A DNA stretch of 64,000 nucleotides from Bhargavaea massiliensis (GCF_018390575.1 NZ_JAHBCJ010000010.1:26234-90233); one strand, 5' to 3'; numbered from the stretch's first letter, positions 42,581 to 51,156 are shown. Program-made: numbers and translations. Notes: a model not told the origin generated them from the letters alone.

Positions 42581-43957
42581 ATGAAACGAAAATTGAATGA
42601 AATTGCGGACTGGCTCGGCCTGCCGCATCCAACAGGCGGCGAGGCTGCCGTCACTGGCGTATCGATCGATACACGGACGCTGAAAAAAGGTGACCTGTTC
42701 ATTCCGTTCAAGGGAGAGCAGGCGGACGGCCACCGGTTTGTCCGGCAGGCATTCGACAAGGGGGCTGCGGCCACCCTCTGGCAAAAGGGGGTTCCGGGAG
42801 CACCCGAGGACGTGCCCGTTCTCGTCGTCGCAGACCCGGAACAGGCGCTCCAGCAGATGGCGCGCCGATACCGCGAGGAACTGGATGCCGTCATCATCGG
42901 CATCACCGGCTCGAACGGTAAGACATCGACAAAAGATCTTGTCGCGGGCACACTTTCGCCGTACTTCCGCGTACGCAAGACCGAAGGCAACTACAACAAC
43001 CAGCTCGGCCTCCCGCTGACGATCCTGTCGCTCCCGGAAGACACCGAGTACGCGGTGCTCGAAATGGGCATGAGCGGATTCGGGGAGATCTCCTTCCTGT
43101 CCGAGCTGGCCCGTCCGAAGTATGCCGTCATCACGAACATCGGCGAGGCGCATATGCAGGACCTCGGCTCCCGGGAAGGAATTGCAAAAGCAAAATCCGA
43201 AATTACGGACGGCCTCCGGCAGGGCGGGAAATTGTTCTACGACGGCGACGAGCCGCTGCTCGCCCCGCATGTGGAAACACTGCCGGAAGGCGCGGGCGTT
43301 CCGTTTGGGGAGGGGGAGACTTGCAGCCTCCGCCTCCTGTCGGTGGAACCGTCGGAAGCGGGAAGCGTATTCCGGACATCAGGGCTCACGGAGGGCGAGT
43401 TCATGATTCCCGTCCTCGGCGCGCACCAGGCGAAAAACGCACTTGCCGCAATTCTGATCGGCCGGGAAGCCGGGCTTACCGATGACCAGATCCGGGAAGC
43501 GCTCAAGTCCGTCGAGCTGACCGGCATGCGCATGCAGACGGTGGAAGGGCCGCACGGATCGCTTTTCATCAACGACGCCTACAACGCGGCGCCGACATCC
43601 GTGCGCGCCGCACTCGGATTTGTCAGAAGCTCGACTTTGCGAAGTGAGAAGTGGGTCGTGCTCGGCGACATGCTGGAGCTAGGCGCACTGGAAGTACCTG
43701 CCCACGAAGGGCTTGCCGAAGAACTGGACCCGGCGGACTTTGACGGCGTCTGCCTATATGGTCCTCGGATGGAGGATCTCTTCCGGAAGCTTGAAAGAAA
43801 ATTCCCGTCGGATCGTTTGGTCTGGAGCGGAGAAGACTTGGCTCCCATCACCGGGATGCTGCAAAGCAGGCTCGGCCATGCACCGCTGATTTTGCTGAAA
43901 GGCTCCCGTGGAATGGCGCTTGAACGTATCATCGGCGAATTGGCGGACAATCTATAA
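42581..43957 (+). CDS. murF: UDP-MurNAc-tripeptide--D-Ala-D-Ala ligase MurF
   Basis: A 458-residue Mur ligase that adds D-Ala-D-Ala to UDP-MurNAc-tripeptide. The N-terminal substrate domain is followed by the ATP loop IGITGSNGKTSTKDL, then FRVRKTEGNYNNQLGLPL, and ILGAHQAKNALAA-type sequence. The C-terminal domain contains FINDAYNAAPTSVRAAL, the D-Ala-D-Ala region. It directly follows ddl, which makes its substrate. GGAATCC precedes the ATG. Confidence 0.95.
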   Translation: MKRKLNEIADWLGLPHPTGGEAAVTGVSIDTRTLKKGDLFIPFKGEQADGHRFVRQAFDKGAAATLWQKGVPGAPEDVPVLVVADPEQALQQMARRYREELDAVIIGITGSNGKTSTKDLVAGTLSPYFRVRKTEGNYNNQLGLPLTILSLPEDTEYAVLEMGMSGFGEISFLSELARPKYAVITNIGEAHMQDLGSREGIAKAKSEITDGLRQGGKLFYDGDEPLLAPHVETLPEGAGVPFGEGETCSLRLLSVEPSEAGSVFRTSGLTEGEFMIPVLGAHQAKNALAAILIGREAGLTDDQIREALKSVELTGMRMQTVEGPHGSLFINDAYNAAPTSVRAALGFVRSSTLRSEKWVVLGDMLELGALEVPAHEGLAEELDPADFDGVCLYGPRMEDLFRKLERKFPSDRLVWSGEDLAPITGMLQSRLGHAPLILLKGSRGMALERIIGELADNL

Positions 43958-43964
43958 ATGAACC

Positions 43965-43982
43965 CGCGGGCACTGGCCCGCG
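43965..43982 (+). terminator. Possible terminator hairpin after murF
   Basis: CGCGGGC-ACTG-GCCCGCG hairpin 8 bases after the murF stop. Only a CCGGTTTC stretch follows, so termination is weakly supported. Confidence 0.35.
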
Positions 43983-43991
43983 CCGGTTTCA

Positions 43992-44020
43992 TTGCAAGAA
44001 GAGCCGTGCCATGTTATACT
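43992..44020 (+). promoter_or_regulatory. SigA promoter of cshA
   Basis: TTGCAA (43992-43997), 17-base spacer, TATACT (44015-44020). Confidence 0.65.
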
Positions 44021-44047
44021 GCTAACTATTGGATACATTTGAACGGG

Positions 44048-44082
44048 AACTCTTCGCACATTGAGGAAGAGTTGTTTTTTTT
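44048..44082 (+). terminator. Terminator-like hairpin in the cshA leader
   Basis: AACTCTTC/GAAGAGTT stem with a 10-base loop is followed by GTTTTTTTT. It lies downstream of the promoter and ~190 bases ahead of the coding start, so it may act as an attenuator. Confidence 0.65.
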
Positions 44083-44271
44083 GAAACGGTTCGGTTGAAG
44101 GGCGTGTTCCTCTCCGGTCGGACCGCCCGGCAGCAACCGGAACTTTTCGAGCGCACTGCCTTCCCGGATGGACCGGCGGGCAACACTGAAAACTCCGAAA
44201 CGGCACGGCATGCCGGACTTCATTTGAAAATGGATCCAATGATCACATGAAGGATAAGGAGATTGACACAT

Positions 44272-45723
44272 TTGACAAAGTTTTCTGAACTGAACATCAG
44301 CGAGACCACTCAGCTATCACTCGAGCGCATGGGGTTTGAAGAAGCGACAGCCATCCAGGAAGAGACGATTCCGCTCGCCCTCGACGGCAAGGACGTCATC
44401 GGCCAGGCACAGACCGGCACGGGCAAGACGACGGCATTCGGCGTTCCGATCATCGAGAAGATCGATACACAGAATCCGGACATCCAGGCGCTGATCATCG
44501 CGCCGACACGTGAACTTGCGATCCAGGTCTCCGAAGAGATCTACCGCATCGGCTACGGCAAGCGCGCACGTATCCTCTCCGTCTACGGCGGACAGGAAAT
44601 CGGCCGCCAGATCCGTGCCCTCCGCAACCGCCCGCAGATCGTCGTCGGTACGCCGGGACGGATCCTCGACCACATCAAACGCGGCACGATGAAACTTCAC
44701 GGTGTGGAAACGCTCGTCCTTGACGAAGCGGATGAAATGCTGAACATGGGCTTTATCGAGGACATCAACGCGATCCTTGAGAACGTCCCGTCCGAGCGTC
44801 AGACGCTCCTCTTCTCTGCGACGATGCCTGGTCCGATCCGCAAAATCGCGGACAGCTACATGCATTCGCCAGCGGAAGTGCGCGTCAAGGCCAAGGAAAT
44901 GACGGTCGAGAACATTGAGCAGTTCTTCGTGAAGGCACAGGAACGCGAGAAGTTCGATGCCCTTACACGTCTGCTGAACGTTCACACGCCTGAACTCGCG
45001 ATCATCTTCGGCCGCACAAAGCGCCGCGTCGATGAAGTGGCACAGGCGCTCAACCTCCGCGGCTACCTCGCAGAAGGCATCCACGGCGACCTGACACAGG
45101 CAAAGCGCCTGTCGGTCCTCCGCCAGTTCAAAGAAGGCAAAATCGATATCCTCGTCGCTACGGACGTCGCGGCCCGCGGACTCGACATCTCGGGCGTCAC
45201 GCACGTCTACAACTTCGATATTCCGCAGGACCCTGAAAGCTATGTCCACCGCATCGGCCGTACGGGCCGTGCGGGCAAGAGCGGGGTTGCCGTCACATTC
45301 GTGACACCGCGTGAGATGGGTTACCTCCGCACGGTCGAGGAAACGACGAAAAAGCGGATGACGCCACTTCGTCCGCCATCCGAGGACGAGGCGCTGGCCG
45401 GCCAGCAGAAGCTTGCCGTCAGCCAGCTGAAGGAACTCGTCGAGAAAAACGAGCTCAACGACTATCGCATCCTCGCAGAAGAAATGCTGCAGGACAGCGA
45501 TGCCATTGACCTTGTCGCAGCAGCGATCAAATCGCTTACCCGCGAGCCGGACGGCACACCGGTCAAGATCACGGAAGAAAAGCCGCTTCCGTTCCGCGGT
45601 GGAAACCGTGGCGGCCGCAGCAGCGGTGGCGGCGGCTACAAAGGCCGCAGCGGTGGCTACAACCGCGACAGCAGCCGCCGTCGCGACGGACGCCGCCCCG
45701 GCGGACGCCCGCGCAACCGATAA
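44272..45723 (+). CDS. cshA: DEAD-box RNA helicase CshA
   Basis: A 483-residue DEAD-box helicase. Motifs in order: [14 protein letters not shown] (Q motif), [34 protein letters not shown] and HRIGRTGR. After the helicase core comes a ~120-residue extension ending in a Gly/Arg-rich tail ([13 protein letters not shown]). CshA binds RNA degradosome partners and ribosomal RNA and helps cold adaptation. TTG 44272 is preferred, ten bases from AAGGAG; a TTG at 44263 is almost on top of it. Same position as ydbR in B. subtilis (between murF and ydbST). Confidence 0.96.
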   Translation: MTKFSELNISETTQLSLERMGFEEATAIQEETIPLALDGKDVIGQAQTGTGKTTAFGVPIIEKIDTQNPDIQALIIAPTRELAIQVSEEIYRIGYGKRARILSVYGGQEIGRQIRALRNRPQIVVGTPGRILDHIKRGTMKLHGVETLVLDEADEMLNMGFIEDINAILENVPSERQTLLFSATMPGPIRKIADSYMHSPAEVRVKAKEMTVENIEQFFVKAQEREKFDALTRLLNVHTPELAIIFGRTKRRVDEVAQALNLRGYLAEGIHGDLTQAKRLSVLRQFKEGKIDILVATDVAARGLDISGVTHVYNFDIPQDPESYVHRIGRTGRAGKSGVAVTFVTPREMGYLRTVEETTKKRMTPLRPPSEDEALAGQQKLAVSQLKELVEKNELNDYRILAEEMLQDSDAIDLVAAAIKSLTREPDGTPVKITEEKPLPFRGGNRGGRSSGGGGYKGRSGGYNRDSSRRRDGRRPGGRPRNR

Positions 45724-45732
45724 GACATATAC

Positions 45733-45773
45733 AAGAACCCGGAAAGCCAAGATGGCCTTTCCGGGTTCTTTTT
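45733..45773 (+). terminator. Terminator of cshA
   Basis: The stem AAGAACCCGGAAAGGCC-type arms (AAGAACCCGGAAAG/CTTTCCGGGTTCTT) with TTT following. Confidence 0.9.
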
Positions 45774-45783
45774 GCGTTGGGGT

Positions 45784-46023
45784 GGAAGTGATGAATTCTT
45801 TGAGAGTGACGATTCGCTCTCTGAGTGTAGGAGTGACGATACGTCCTCTGGGAATGACGATTCGCTCCTTGAGAGTGACGAATCATCCTTTGAGAGTGAC
45901 GATTTGCTTGCTGGGAGTAGGAGTGGCGATACGTCCTCTGAGAATGACGAATCACTCTCTGAGAGTGACGATTCGCCCTCTGAGAATGACGAATCACCCT
46001 TTGAGAATGATGAATCGCTTTTC
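45784..46023. repeat. Tandem array of about eleven 21/27-bp units
   Basis: Units beginning with GAG or GGG and the core (A/G)(A/G)TGACGA(T/A)TC continue head to tail from the cshA terminator to near ydbS. Most are 21 bases (45802, 45850, 45871, 45892, 45940, 45961, 45982, 46003). Two, at 45823 and 45913, carry six extra bases (27), both with the variant GGAGTG(A/G)CGATACG. The first, 45784-45801, is incomplete. The arrangement suggests a duplication of a larger block of units. Confidence 0.85.
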
Positions 46024-46111
46024 AGCTCCGCCCATTTATTAATTCGAATTAATGAAACGTTTCCGGTGTGTTTCCGTATACAATAGAAAGAGATCAAAAG
46101 GGGTGAATCGG

Positions 46112-46591
46112 ATGAGAAAAGAACCGGCGAACCGCATTTCCGAAAAGGGCCTGACCGTCTGGAGGATCCACGGGGTCTTCTATACAATGATCGTCCTCCT
46201 CCCGGCAATCGCGGCAAGCGTATTGGCATACATATTCGAAGGGCCGGTATGGATCTATATTGTGTCTGGCGCGACTGTCGTGCTTGCGGCCTATCTGCTC
46301 ATTTTCCTGTTTCCGAAAATCCGATGGCAGCGCTGGCGCTATGAGGTGCGGGAGACGGAAATTGAGCTGCAGCACGGCCTGTTCATTGTGAAACGGACGC
46401 TCGTGCCGATGGTCCGTGTTCAGCATGTCGACACGAGCCAGGGACCGATCCTCAGAAAATACGGCCTTTCCGGCATCACGGTGTCGACGGCTGCGACCAA
46501 TCATGAGATTCCCGCGCTCCAGATGGATGAGGCTGATGAGCTGAGAGGCAGGATCTCGGTGCTCGCAAGGGTGGCGGAAGATGATGTCTGA
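46112..46591 (+). CDS. ydbS: Bacterial PH-domain membrane protein YdbS
   Basis: A 159-residue protein with two N-terminal helices (about 22-70) and a bPH2 domain (about 80-155), seen as ETEIELQHGLFIVKRTLVPM and RVQHVDTSQGPILRKYGL. It is the usual partner of YdbT. In B. subtilis the ydbST pair has been connected with resistance to the amylocyclicin-type bacteriocin. ATG 46112 follows AAAAGGGGTGA. Its end overlaps ydbT by 11 bases. Confidence 0.9.
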   Translation: MRKEPANRISEKGLTVWRIHGVFYTMIVLLPAIAASVLAYIFEGPVWIYIVSGATVVLAAYLLIFLFPKIRWQRWRYEVRETEIELQHGLFIVKRTLVPMVRVQHVDTSQGPILRKYGLSGITVSTAATNHEIPALQMDEADELRGRISVLARVAEDDV

Positions 46592-48131
46592 GAAAAACAG
46601 GCTGCACTGGATCACCGCCGTCATCGAGCTCCTGAAGACGCTGAAGGAAGCGGTTATCCCGCTCGTTGTCATTGTCGTGGCGAACGGCATCGGACGTGAG
46701 CGGTCGGGGAATTTCTGGCTGGATAACCTCACCCTCCTGATTTTTGGCGCGTTTGTCGTCTTTACGGCGGTTGCCGGTTTTATCAAGTGGAAACGGTTCG
46801 TCTACTGGTTTGAAGACGGGGAGCTCCGGATCGAGCACGGGCTGTTCGTGAAGAAAAAGCGCTATATCCCGTTTGAGCGCATCCAGAGCGTCGACTATAC
46901 TGAAGGCATCCTCCACCGGCCGTTCGGTCTCGTCAAGGTGAAGATTGAGACAGCGGGCAACTCGTCCGTCCTGGAAGGATCGGAGGCCGACCTGACTGCT
47001 GTGACACGCGCGGAGGCCGACCGGGTGAGCGCAGTCATCTCCGAAGCGAAGCGCCGCCGCCGGGCGGGCGTGCAGGAGCTTTCGGAAACTGACGGGGAAG
47101 CGGTCGGAGCCGCTCCTGCCGAAGAGCCTGAAGAAGAAACGAAAACCCTGTTCAGGATGGGAAGGAAAGAGATCTTCCTCCTGGCGACGTTTTCCGGCAG
47201 GATCGGGCTCATCTTCTCGGGGATCGCGATTTTCCTGTCGCAGTTCTCCGACATCCTTCCGTACGAAGCCATCTACGATGAACTGGTTGCGTTTATCCGG
47301 TTTGGCGTGTTCATGGTTGTTGCGGTGGTCCTTGCCCTGATGCTGGCCGGCTGGATACTGTCGGTTGCCTGGACGTATCTCGGATTCTACGGATTCACCG
47401 TTTCGTTCGACGGGGATGATCTCTTCATCTCAAGGGGGCTTCTTGAGAAAAAGCGCGTCACCGTCCCGCTCAAGCGCATCCAGGCGGTTCGTGTAAGTGA
47501 GAACCCGTTCCAGAAGCTGCTCGGATACGTCTCGGTCAAGGTCCATAGTGCAGGGGGCAGTGCCCAGGAGGGGGGATCGGCCATCGGGCTGTTCCCGCTC
47601 GTGAGCAAGCGCGAAGTAAACCGCCTGCTTGCCGAGCTGTTCCCGGAAGTCAATACGTCCGCGGAACTGAACCGAGTCCCTGTACGGTCCCGTCCGTTTT
47701 ATTACCGTCTGGACTTTTTCTGGGTCATCCCGCTGGTCGCGGCAGCCGGTTATTTCCTCTTCCCGTACGGCCTGCTTGCGCTGCTGATCGTTCCTGTAAT
47801 CATCCTGATGGGGCTCTGGCAGCACCGATCCGCGGGCTGGGCCATCACGGGACACCAGCTCACCGTCCGGTGGCGCGAATTCACCTTGCATACGGTCTAT
47901 GTGTTCCGAAAGCGCGTCCAGTCGATGCAGGAACGCCAGACGATCTTCCAGAAACGGCGGAATGTCGCGACCGTCACCGCATCGTTCAAATCCGGTGTCA
48001 TGCCGAGCAAAGCGCCGGTCCGCCATATCGACGAGGCGGATGCCGACCGGCTGATGGACTGGTATGACCCACGGAGTCGCGCAGATAAACACGCAACGGT
48101 TGAAGGAACTCCCGCTCCGCAGGGCGAATAA
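46581..48131 (+). CDS. ydbT: Multi-PH-domain membrane protein YdbT
   Basis: A 516-residue membrane protein with tandem bPH2 modules, each placed after a hydrophobic helix pair. The repeated motif is DGELRIEHGLFVKKKRYIPF and DDLFISRGLLEKKRVTVPLK, each followed by RIQxVxxxExxxxRxxGxxxV. The C-terminal third ends with a third module (RREF...VYVFRKRVQSMQERQ). The order ydbS-ydbT right after cshA is the B. subtilis order. Starts ATG ATG behind AAGGGTGG. Confidence 0.9.
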   Translation: MMSEKNRLHWITAVIELLKTLKEAVIPLVVIVVANGIGRERSGNFWLDNLTLLIFGAFVVFTAVAGFIKWKRFVYWFEDGELRIEHGLFVKKKRYIPFERIQSVDYTEGILHRPFGLVKVKIETAGNSSVLEGSEADLTAVTRAEADRVSAVISEAKRRRRAGVQELSETDGEAVGAAPAEEPEEETKTLFRMGRKEIFLLATFSGRIGLIFSGIAIFLSQFSDILPYEAIYDELVAFIRFGVFMVVAVVLALMLAGWILSVAWTYLGFYGFTVSFDGDDLFISRGLLEKKRVTVPLKRIQAVRVSENPFQKLLGYVSVKVHSAGGSAQEGGSAIGLFPLVSKREVNRLLAELFPEVNTSAELNRVPVRSRPFYYRLDFFWVIPLVAAAGYFLFPYGLLALLIVPVIILMGLWQHRSAGWAITGHQLTVRWREFTLHTVYVFRKRVQSMQERQTIFQKRRNVATVTASFKSGVMPSKAPVRHIDEADADRLMDWYDPRSRADKHATVEGTPAPQGE

Positions 48132-48144
48132 AATCCATACAGGC

Positions 48145-48174
48145 AGGCCGCCCCTGATCCGGGCGGCCTTTTTG
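48145..48174 (+). terminator. Terminator of ydbST
   Basis: A stem AGGCCGCCC/GGGCGGCCT ends in TTTT, upstream of the DinB gene's AGGAGG. Confidence 0.85.
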
Positions 48175-48190
48175 GACAGGAGGGTTCGGG

Positions 48191-48667
48191 ATGGAAGATC
48201 TGATTTTCCGCCATATGCAGACGGTCCGTGAACTGACGCTGAAATGCCTGGACGATACGCCCGAGGAAATCGCGGGAATTGTTCCGGGTGGCTATCCCAA
48301 TCATATTCACTGGAACTTTGGTCACATCCTATTTATTCAGGAACGGCTCGCCCTGGAAGTGGCAGGCGAGGAAATGGAGCTCCCGGAGAAATACGGGATT
48401 TACTTTGCGGCGGGCACGAGGCCGTCGGAATGGAAGGGCACGCCCCCGACACTCATTGAGATCCGGGAAGCGCTGGACACCCAGACGGAGCGGCTCCAGA
48501 AGCTCCGAACAGGCAGGCTGGACGAGCCGTTGCCCGAACCATTCACGAACCGGATGGGCCTCACGTTCCGCATGACCGGCGAGACGCTGCTGTTCTCGTT
48601 TTATCATGAAGCCCTACACCTGGAGACGGTCCGGCAGATGCGGAAGCTGATTGAAGCCGGGCTATAA
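48191..48667 (+). CDS. DinB-family metal-binding protein
   Basis: A 158-residue four-helix-bundle DinB/YfiT protein. Probable metal-binding histidines are in HWNFGHILFIQERL (about 40-53) and in FSFYHEALHLETVRQM near the C-terminus. DinB proteins bind divalent metal; some use mycothiol or bacillithiol as cosubstrate. The substrate here is not known. GGAGGGTTCGGG precedes the ATG. Confidence 0.85.
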   Translation: MEDLIFRHMQTVRELTLKCLDDTPEEIAGIVPGGYPNHIHWNFGHILFIQERLALEVAGEEMELPEKYGIYFAAGTRPSEWKGTPPTLIEIREALDTQTERLQKLRTGRLDEPLPEPFTNRMGLTFRMTGETLLFSFYHEALHLETVRQMRKLIEAGL

Positions 48668-48680
48668 ACATCCGGCACTG

Positions 48681-48785
48681 CAGTTTCCGTATTCAGGACG
48701 GGAGTTTCGTCATTCGGCCAACGAGTCCCGTCATTCGAGCTGAGAATCTCGTCTTTTGTCTGCAGAGACTCCCTATTCCGAACAA
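48681..48785. repeat. Tandem array of five 21-bp units, inverted family
   Basis: Five 21-base units start at 48681, 48702, 48723, 48744 and 48765. The best conserved part is GAGT(T/C)(T/C)CGTCATTCG (units two and three); the other units have diverged. The unit is the reverse complement of the GARTGACGATTC unit at 17767 and 45784. It lies between the DinB gene and the convergent monooxygenase's terminator. Confidence 0.7.
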
Positions 48786-48786
48786 C

Positions 48787-48820
48787 GCAAAGCCCCGAAC
48801 CATGCGCCGGTTCGGGGCTT
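48787..48820 (-). terminator. Terminator of the ssuE-monooxygenase operon
   Basis: The 10-bp stem AGCCCCGAAC/GTTCGGGGCT lies directly after the monooxygenase stop, followed on the minus strand by TTTGCG. Confidence 0.7.
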
Positions 48821-48824
48821 TCAA

Positions 48825-50204
48825 TTAAACGGTCTCCGGATTCAATTTGTACTGCTTGCCGGGATGATGGGCGGGTAGGCGATCGCCGCGGCCGAACAGA
48901 TTGTCGCGGAGGGAGGTGCCTCCGTATTCTTTCGGCACGCGCCCGCGTTCCTGGAGGATCGGGATGACCCATTCACCGAATTCCTTGAAGGTCCTGTGTG
49001 CGAGGGCATAGGCGATGTTGAAGCCGTCGACGCCGGTCTCGTCCGCCCATGCTTCAAGCTCATCCGCAACCTGCTCCGGTGTGCCGACGACCGCGGTTCC
49101 CATGCCGCCTACGCCGATCGATTTGATGATCTCCCGGATTGTCCAGTTGCGTTCAGGATCGATTTTCGTGAATGTCTCCAGAGTGGAGCGGATGGCGTCA
49201 TTCTCGACGTAATCGACGCCGGCATCGAGATCGGCGCCCGACAGGTCGACCCCTGTCCAGCCGCCGAACAGGGCAAGCGCGCCCTCGTCAGAGATGTAGG
49301 ACTGATACTCTTCAAGCTTTGCACGCGCTTCTTCCTCGGTCCGGCCGATGACCGGCGTGATGAGGGTCAGGATCTTGACCTCATCCGGATCTCGCCCGGC
49401 TTCCGCCGCCGCTTCCCGGAGCCGTTTGACGGTTTGCCGAGCCGCGGTTTTCGTCGGTGCGCCGATAAAGGCAAGTTCGGTATGCCTGCCGGCGAACGCC
49501 CGGCCTTTCGACGATGCGCCGGCCTGGAACAGCACCGGTGTCCGCTGCGGGGACGGCTCGGACAGATGGGCGCCCGGCACCTTGAAGTACTTGCCCTCAT
49601 GGCTGATGTCGTGCACTTTTGAAGGATCCGTATACACGCGGTTTTCTTTGTCCACCTTCACCGCACCGTCCTCCCAGCTGCCTTCCCACAGTTTGTAGCA
49701 CACTTCCAGGTACTCTTCCGCGATATTATAGCGCTCGTCATGGGAAATCTGCCCGTCCAGCCCCATGTTCAGCGCTGCACTCTTCAGGTAGGAGGTGACA
49801 ATGTTCCAGCCGACCCGGCCCTTTGTCAGATGGTCGAGTGTCGACATGCGGCGTGCAAATGTATATGGATGTTCGTGGCTGACGGATGCGGTGACGCCAA
49901 ACCCGAGATGGTTGGTGACGGCGGCCATGAGGGGGACGACAAGACTCGGGTCATTGACAGGCGACTGTGCGCCTTGGCGAACGGCTGCATCGCGTGATCC
50001 TCCGTAAACATCGTATGTGCCGAGCACATCGGCGAGGAACACGGCGTCATAGCGCGCCTCTTCCAGAATGCGGGCAAGCTCGATCCAGTAGTCGCTGTCC
50101 TTGTACCGGTGGGACTGGTCATCCGGATGCGCCCACAGGCCGGGGGACTGGTGGCCGGGTGTGTTCATCTCGAATGCGTTCAGGTAAATGCGTTTTTTCG
50201 TCAT
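48825..50204 (-). CDS. Flavin-dependent monooxygenase of the NtaA/SnaA/DszA family
   Basis: A 459-residue bacterial-luciferase-fold monooxygenase. It has the NtaA/DszA-type start YLNAFEMNTPGHQSPGLWAH, the FMN-binding ASVSHEHPYTFARRMSTLDH, GRVGWNIVTSYLKSAALNMG and QAGASSKGRAFAGRHTEL. These enzymes use FMNH2 from a partner reductase to cleave C-S, C-N or C-O bonds; several release sulfite from organosulfur compounds. Its operon partner is the ssuE-like reductase 23 bases upstream, and both are under an S-box riboswitch, so a role in scavenging organosulfur is the best guess. ATG 50204 is nine bases from AAAGG. Confidence 0.87.
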   Translation of the reverse strand: MTKKRIYLNAFEMNTPGHQSPGLWAHPDDQSHRYKDSDYWIELARILEEARYDAVFLADVLGTYDVYGGSRDAAVRQGAQSPVNDPSLVVPLMAAVTNHLGFGVTASVSHEHPYTFARRMSTLDHLTKGRVGWNIVTSYLKSAALNMGLDGQISHDERYNIAEEYLEVCYKLWEGSWEDGAVKVDKENRVYTDPSKVHDISHEGKYFKVPGAHLSEPSPQRTPVLFQAGASSKGRAFAGRHTELAFIGAPTKTAARQTVKRLREAAAEAGRDPDEVKILTLITPVIGRTEEEARAKLEEYQSYISDEGALALFGGWTGVDLSGADLDAGVDYVENDAIRSTLETFTKIDPERNWTIREIIKSIGVGGMGTAVVGTPEQVADELEAWADETGVDGFNIAYALAHRTFKEFGEWVIPILQERGRVPKEYGGTSLRDNLFGRGDRLPAHHPGKQYKLNPETV

Positions 50205-50227
50205 GGTCATCATCCTTTCATAGTGGC

Positions 50228-50773
50228 TCAGGCGTGGGTCCGGCTGTGCTGCCTGCGTACGAGCTCGGCAAAGTAGGCAGTCTGCTTTTCAAGGCGGCTG
50301 AGGCAATCTCCGTCAAGAACGGGGATGTCGAGGTTTTTGTCGATCACATCATCCGTGAGATAGATTCCCTTGAGGGCATGGCCCTTCAGCGTGGAAAGGA
50401 GCGGCTTCAGCGCATAGTCGAGTGCCAGCAGATGGCCCGGGCTGCCGCCGGTCATGAGCGGGAGGACGGGCTTCGACTCGAGCACATCCTGGGGCAAGAG
50501 ATCGATGAAGGCTTTCAGGACACCGGAGTACGCCGCCTTGTAAACGGGGGAACCGACGATGACCCCTTTTGCCCCGCGGATTCTCGCGGCTGCGTCAGTG
50601 ACGGACGGATGACTGAAATCGGCTGAGAAAAGGACTGCGGCGGGGATATCCCGCACACTCAGGTGCGTGACGGTAAAATGCTTGTCTTCAAGCAACCCGC
50701 CGATATAACCGAGCACACGCTCGGAACGGGACGCTACATTCGGACTGCCTGAAATGATAACGATTTCGGACAT
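50228..50773 (-). CDS. ssuE: SsuE-type NAD(P)H-dependent FMN reductase
   Basis: A 181-residue flavodoxin-like reductase. The phosphate loop is ISGSPNVASRSERVL and the conserved GVIVGSPVYKAAYSGVLKAF and PLMTGGSPGHLLALDYAL match SsuE. It supplies reduced FMN to a two-component monooxygenase, here the adjacent NtaA/DszA-like enzyme. The mRNA leader contains an S-box riboswitch and terminator. ATG 50771-50773 has AAAGG nine bases upstream on the minus strand. Confidence 0.9.
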   Translation of the reverse strand: MSEIVIISGSPNVASRSERVLGYIGGLLEDKHFTVTHLSVRDIPAAVLFSADFSHPSVTDAAARIRGAKGVIVGSPVYKAAYSGVLKAFIDLLPQDVLESKPVLPLMTGGSPGHLLALDYALKPLLSTLKGHALKGIYLTDDVIDKNLDIPVLDGDCLSRLEKQTAYFAELVRRQHSRTHA

Positions 50774-50867
50774 GGTGATCATCCTTTCTTCTGGTAAATC
50801 TGTCAGTGAACTAGGGATTATGAATGGACGTACACGCTGAACATGTTTTCCGGAGCGGCTGGGGAAT

Positions 50868-50909
50868 GAAAAAGGCTCTTCTCCCGTGGAAACAATGAGA
50901 GAAGAGCCT
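50868..50909 (-). terminator. Terminator of the S-box expression platform
   Basis: On the minus strand AGGCTCTTCTC and GAGAAGAGCCT form an 11-bp stem, followed by TTTTT. It lies downstream of the aptamer and before ssuE. Confidence 0.85.
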
Positions 50910-50945
50910 GGCAGGAGTGCATGCGCATCTATTTTGCCTGACTGT

Positions 50946-51056
50946 TTTCTCATCTCCAGGGCTGAACCGCCCCTCTGGAATTAGCACCGTGCAAACCGGA
51001 GTCTGCTGGTTGCTGAGGCTTCGCAGGGCCAAGTCCCTCCACCTCTCTTGATAAGA
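50946..51056 (-). ncRNA. SAM-I (S-box) riboswitch
   Basis: On the minus strand, conserved S-box blocks appear in order: CTTATCAAGAGAGGTGGAGG, GACTTGGCCCTGCGAAGCC, CAGCAACC, GGTGCTAATTCC and a closing GAGATGAGAA that pairs with the first block. It binds S-adenosylmethionine and turns off the downstream operon by favouring the terminator at 50868-50909. Arrangement and length (about 110 bases) are standard. Confidence 0.95.
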
Positions 51057-51156
51057 AACAAAATTATGAATTTTTCAGCTTGATGAACAGTATAGCAGAG
51101 CCTTAAATATTGTCAACAGGGAAAGTCGGGTTTAACGGACCGCTGGCGCCATGGGC

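Larger units (their letters stand above)
43958..44271 (+). other. Intergenic region and long cshA leader
   Basis: The 314-base gap holds a GC-rich hairpin after murF, a promoter (43992-44020), and a leader of roughly 245 bases with an early terminator-like hairpin (44048-44082) and further G/C-rich pairings (TCCGGT near 44113 and ACCGGA near 44137). No aminoacyl-type T-box features are seen. Confidence 0.6.

Noticed and set aside
44031..44095. Possible leader peptide in the cshA leader, reading through the hairpin
   Set aside because: A TTG-initiated frame exists but lacks a ribosome binding site. Hairpin control without a peptide is simpler.
43993..44271. T-box riboswitch upstream of cshA
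   Set aside because: No AGGGTGGNACCGCG-type T-box sequence or specifier stem was found, and cshA is not a T-box target.
44317..45750. Very long open frame antisense to cshA
   Set aside because: It mirrors cshA codon structure in a GC-rich genome. cshA has all helicase motifs, while the antisense product resembles no family.
45791..46042. Open frames across the repeat array giving Arg-rich or Ser/Asp-rich heptad proteins
   Set aside because: Units of 21 and 27 bases keep frames open on both strands at once. There is no consistent coding strand, and the same unit occurs in other gaps in different contexts.
48825..50204. Alkanesulfonate monooxygenase SsuD
   Set aside because: Although ssuE is adjacent, the sequence pattern (YLNAFEMNTPGHQSPGLW) is that of the NtaA/SnaA/DszA branch, not SsuD.
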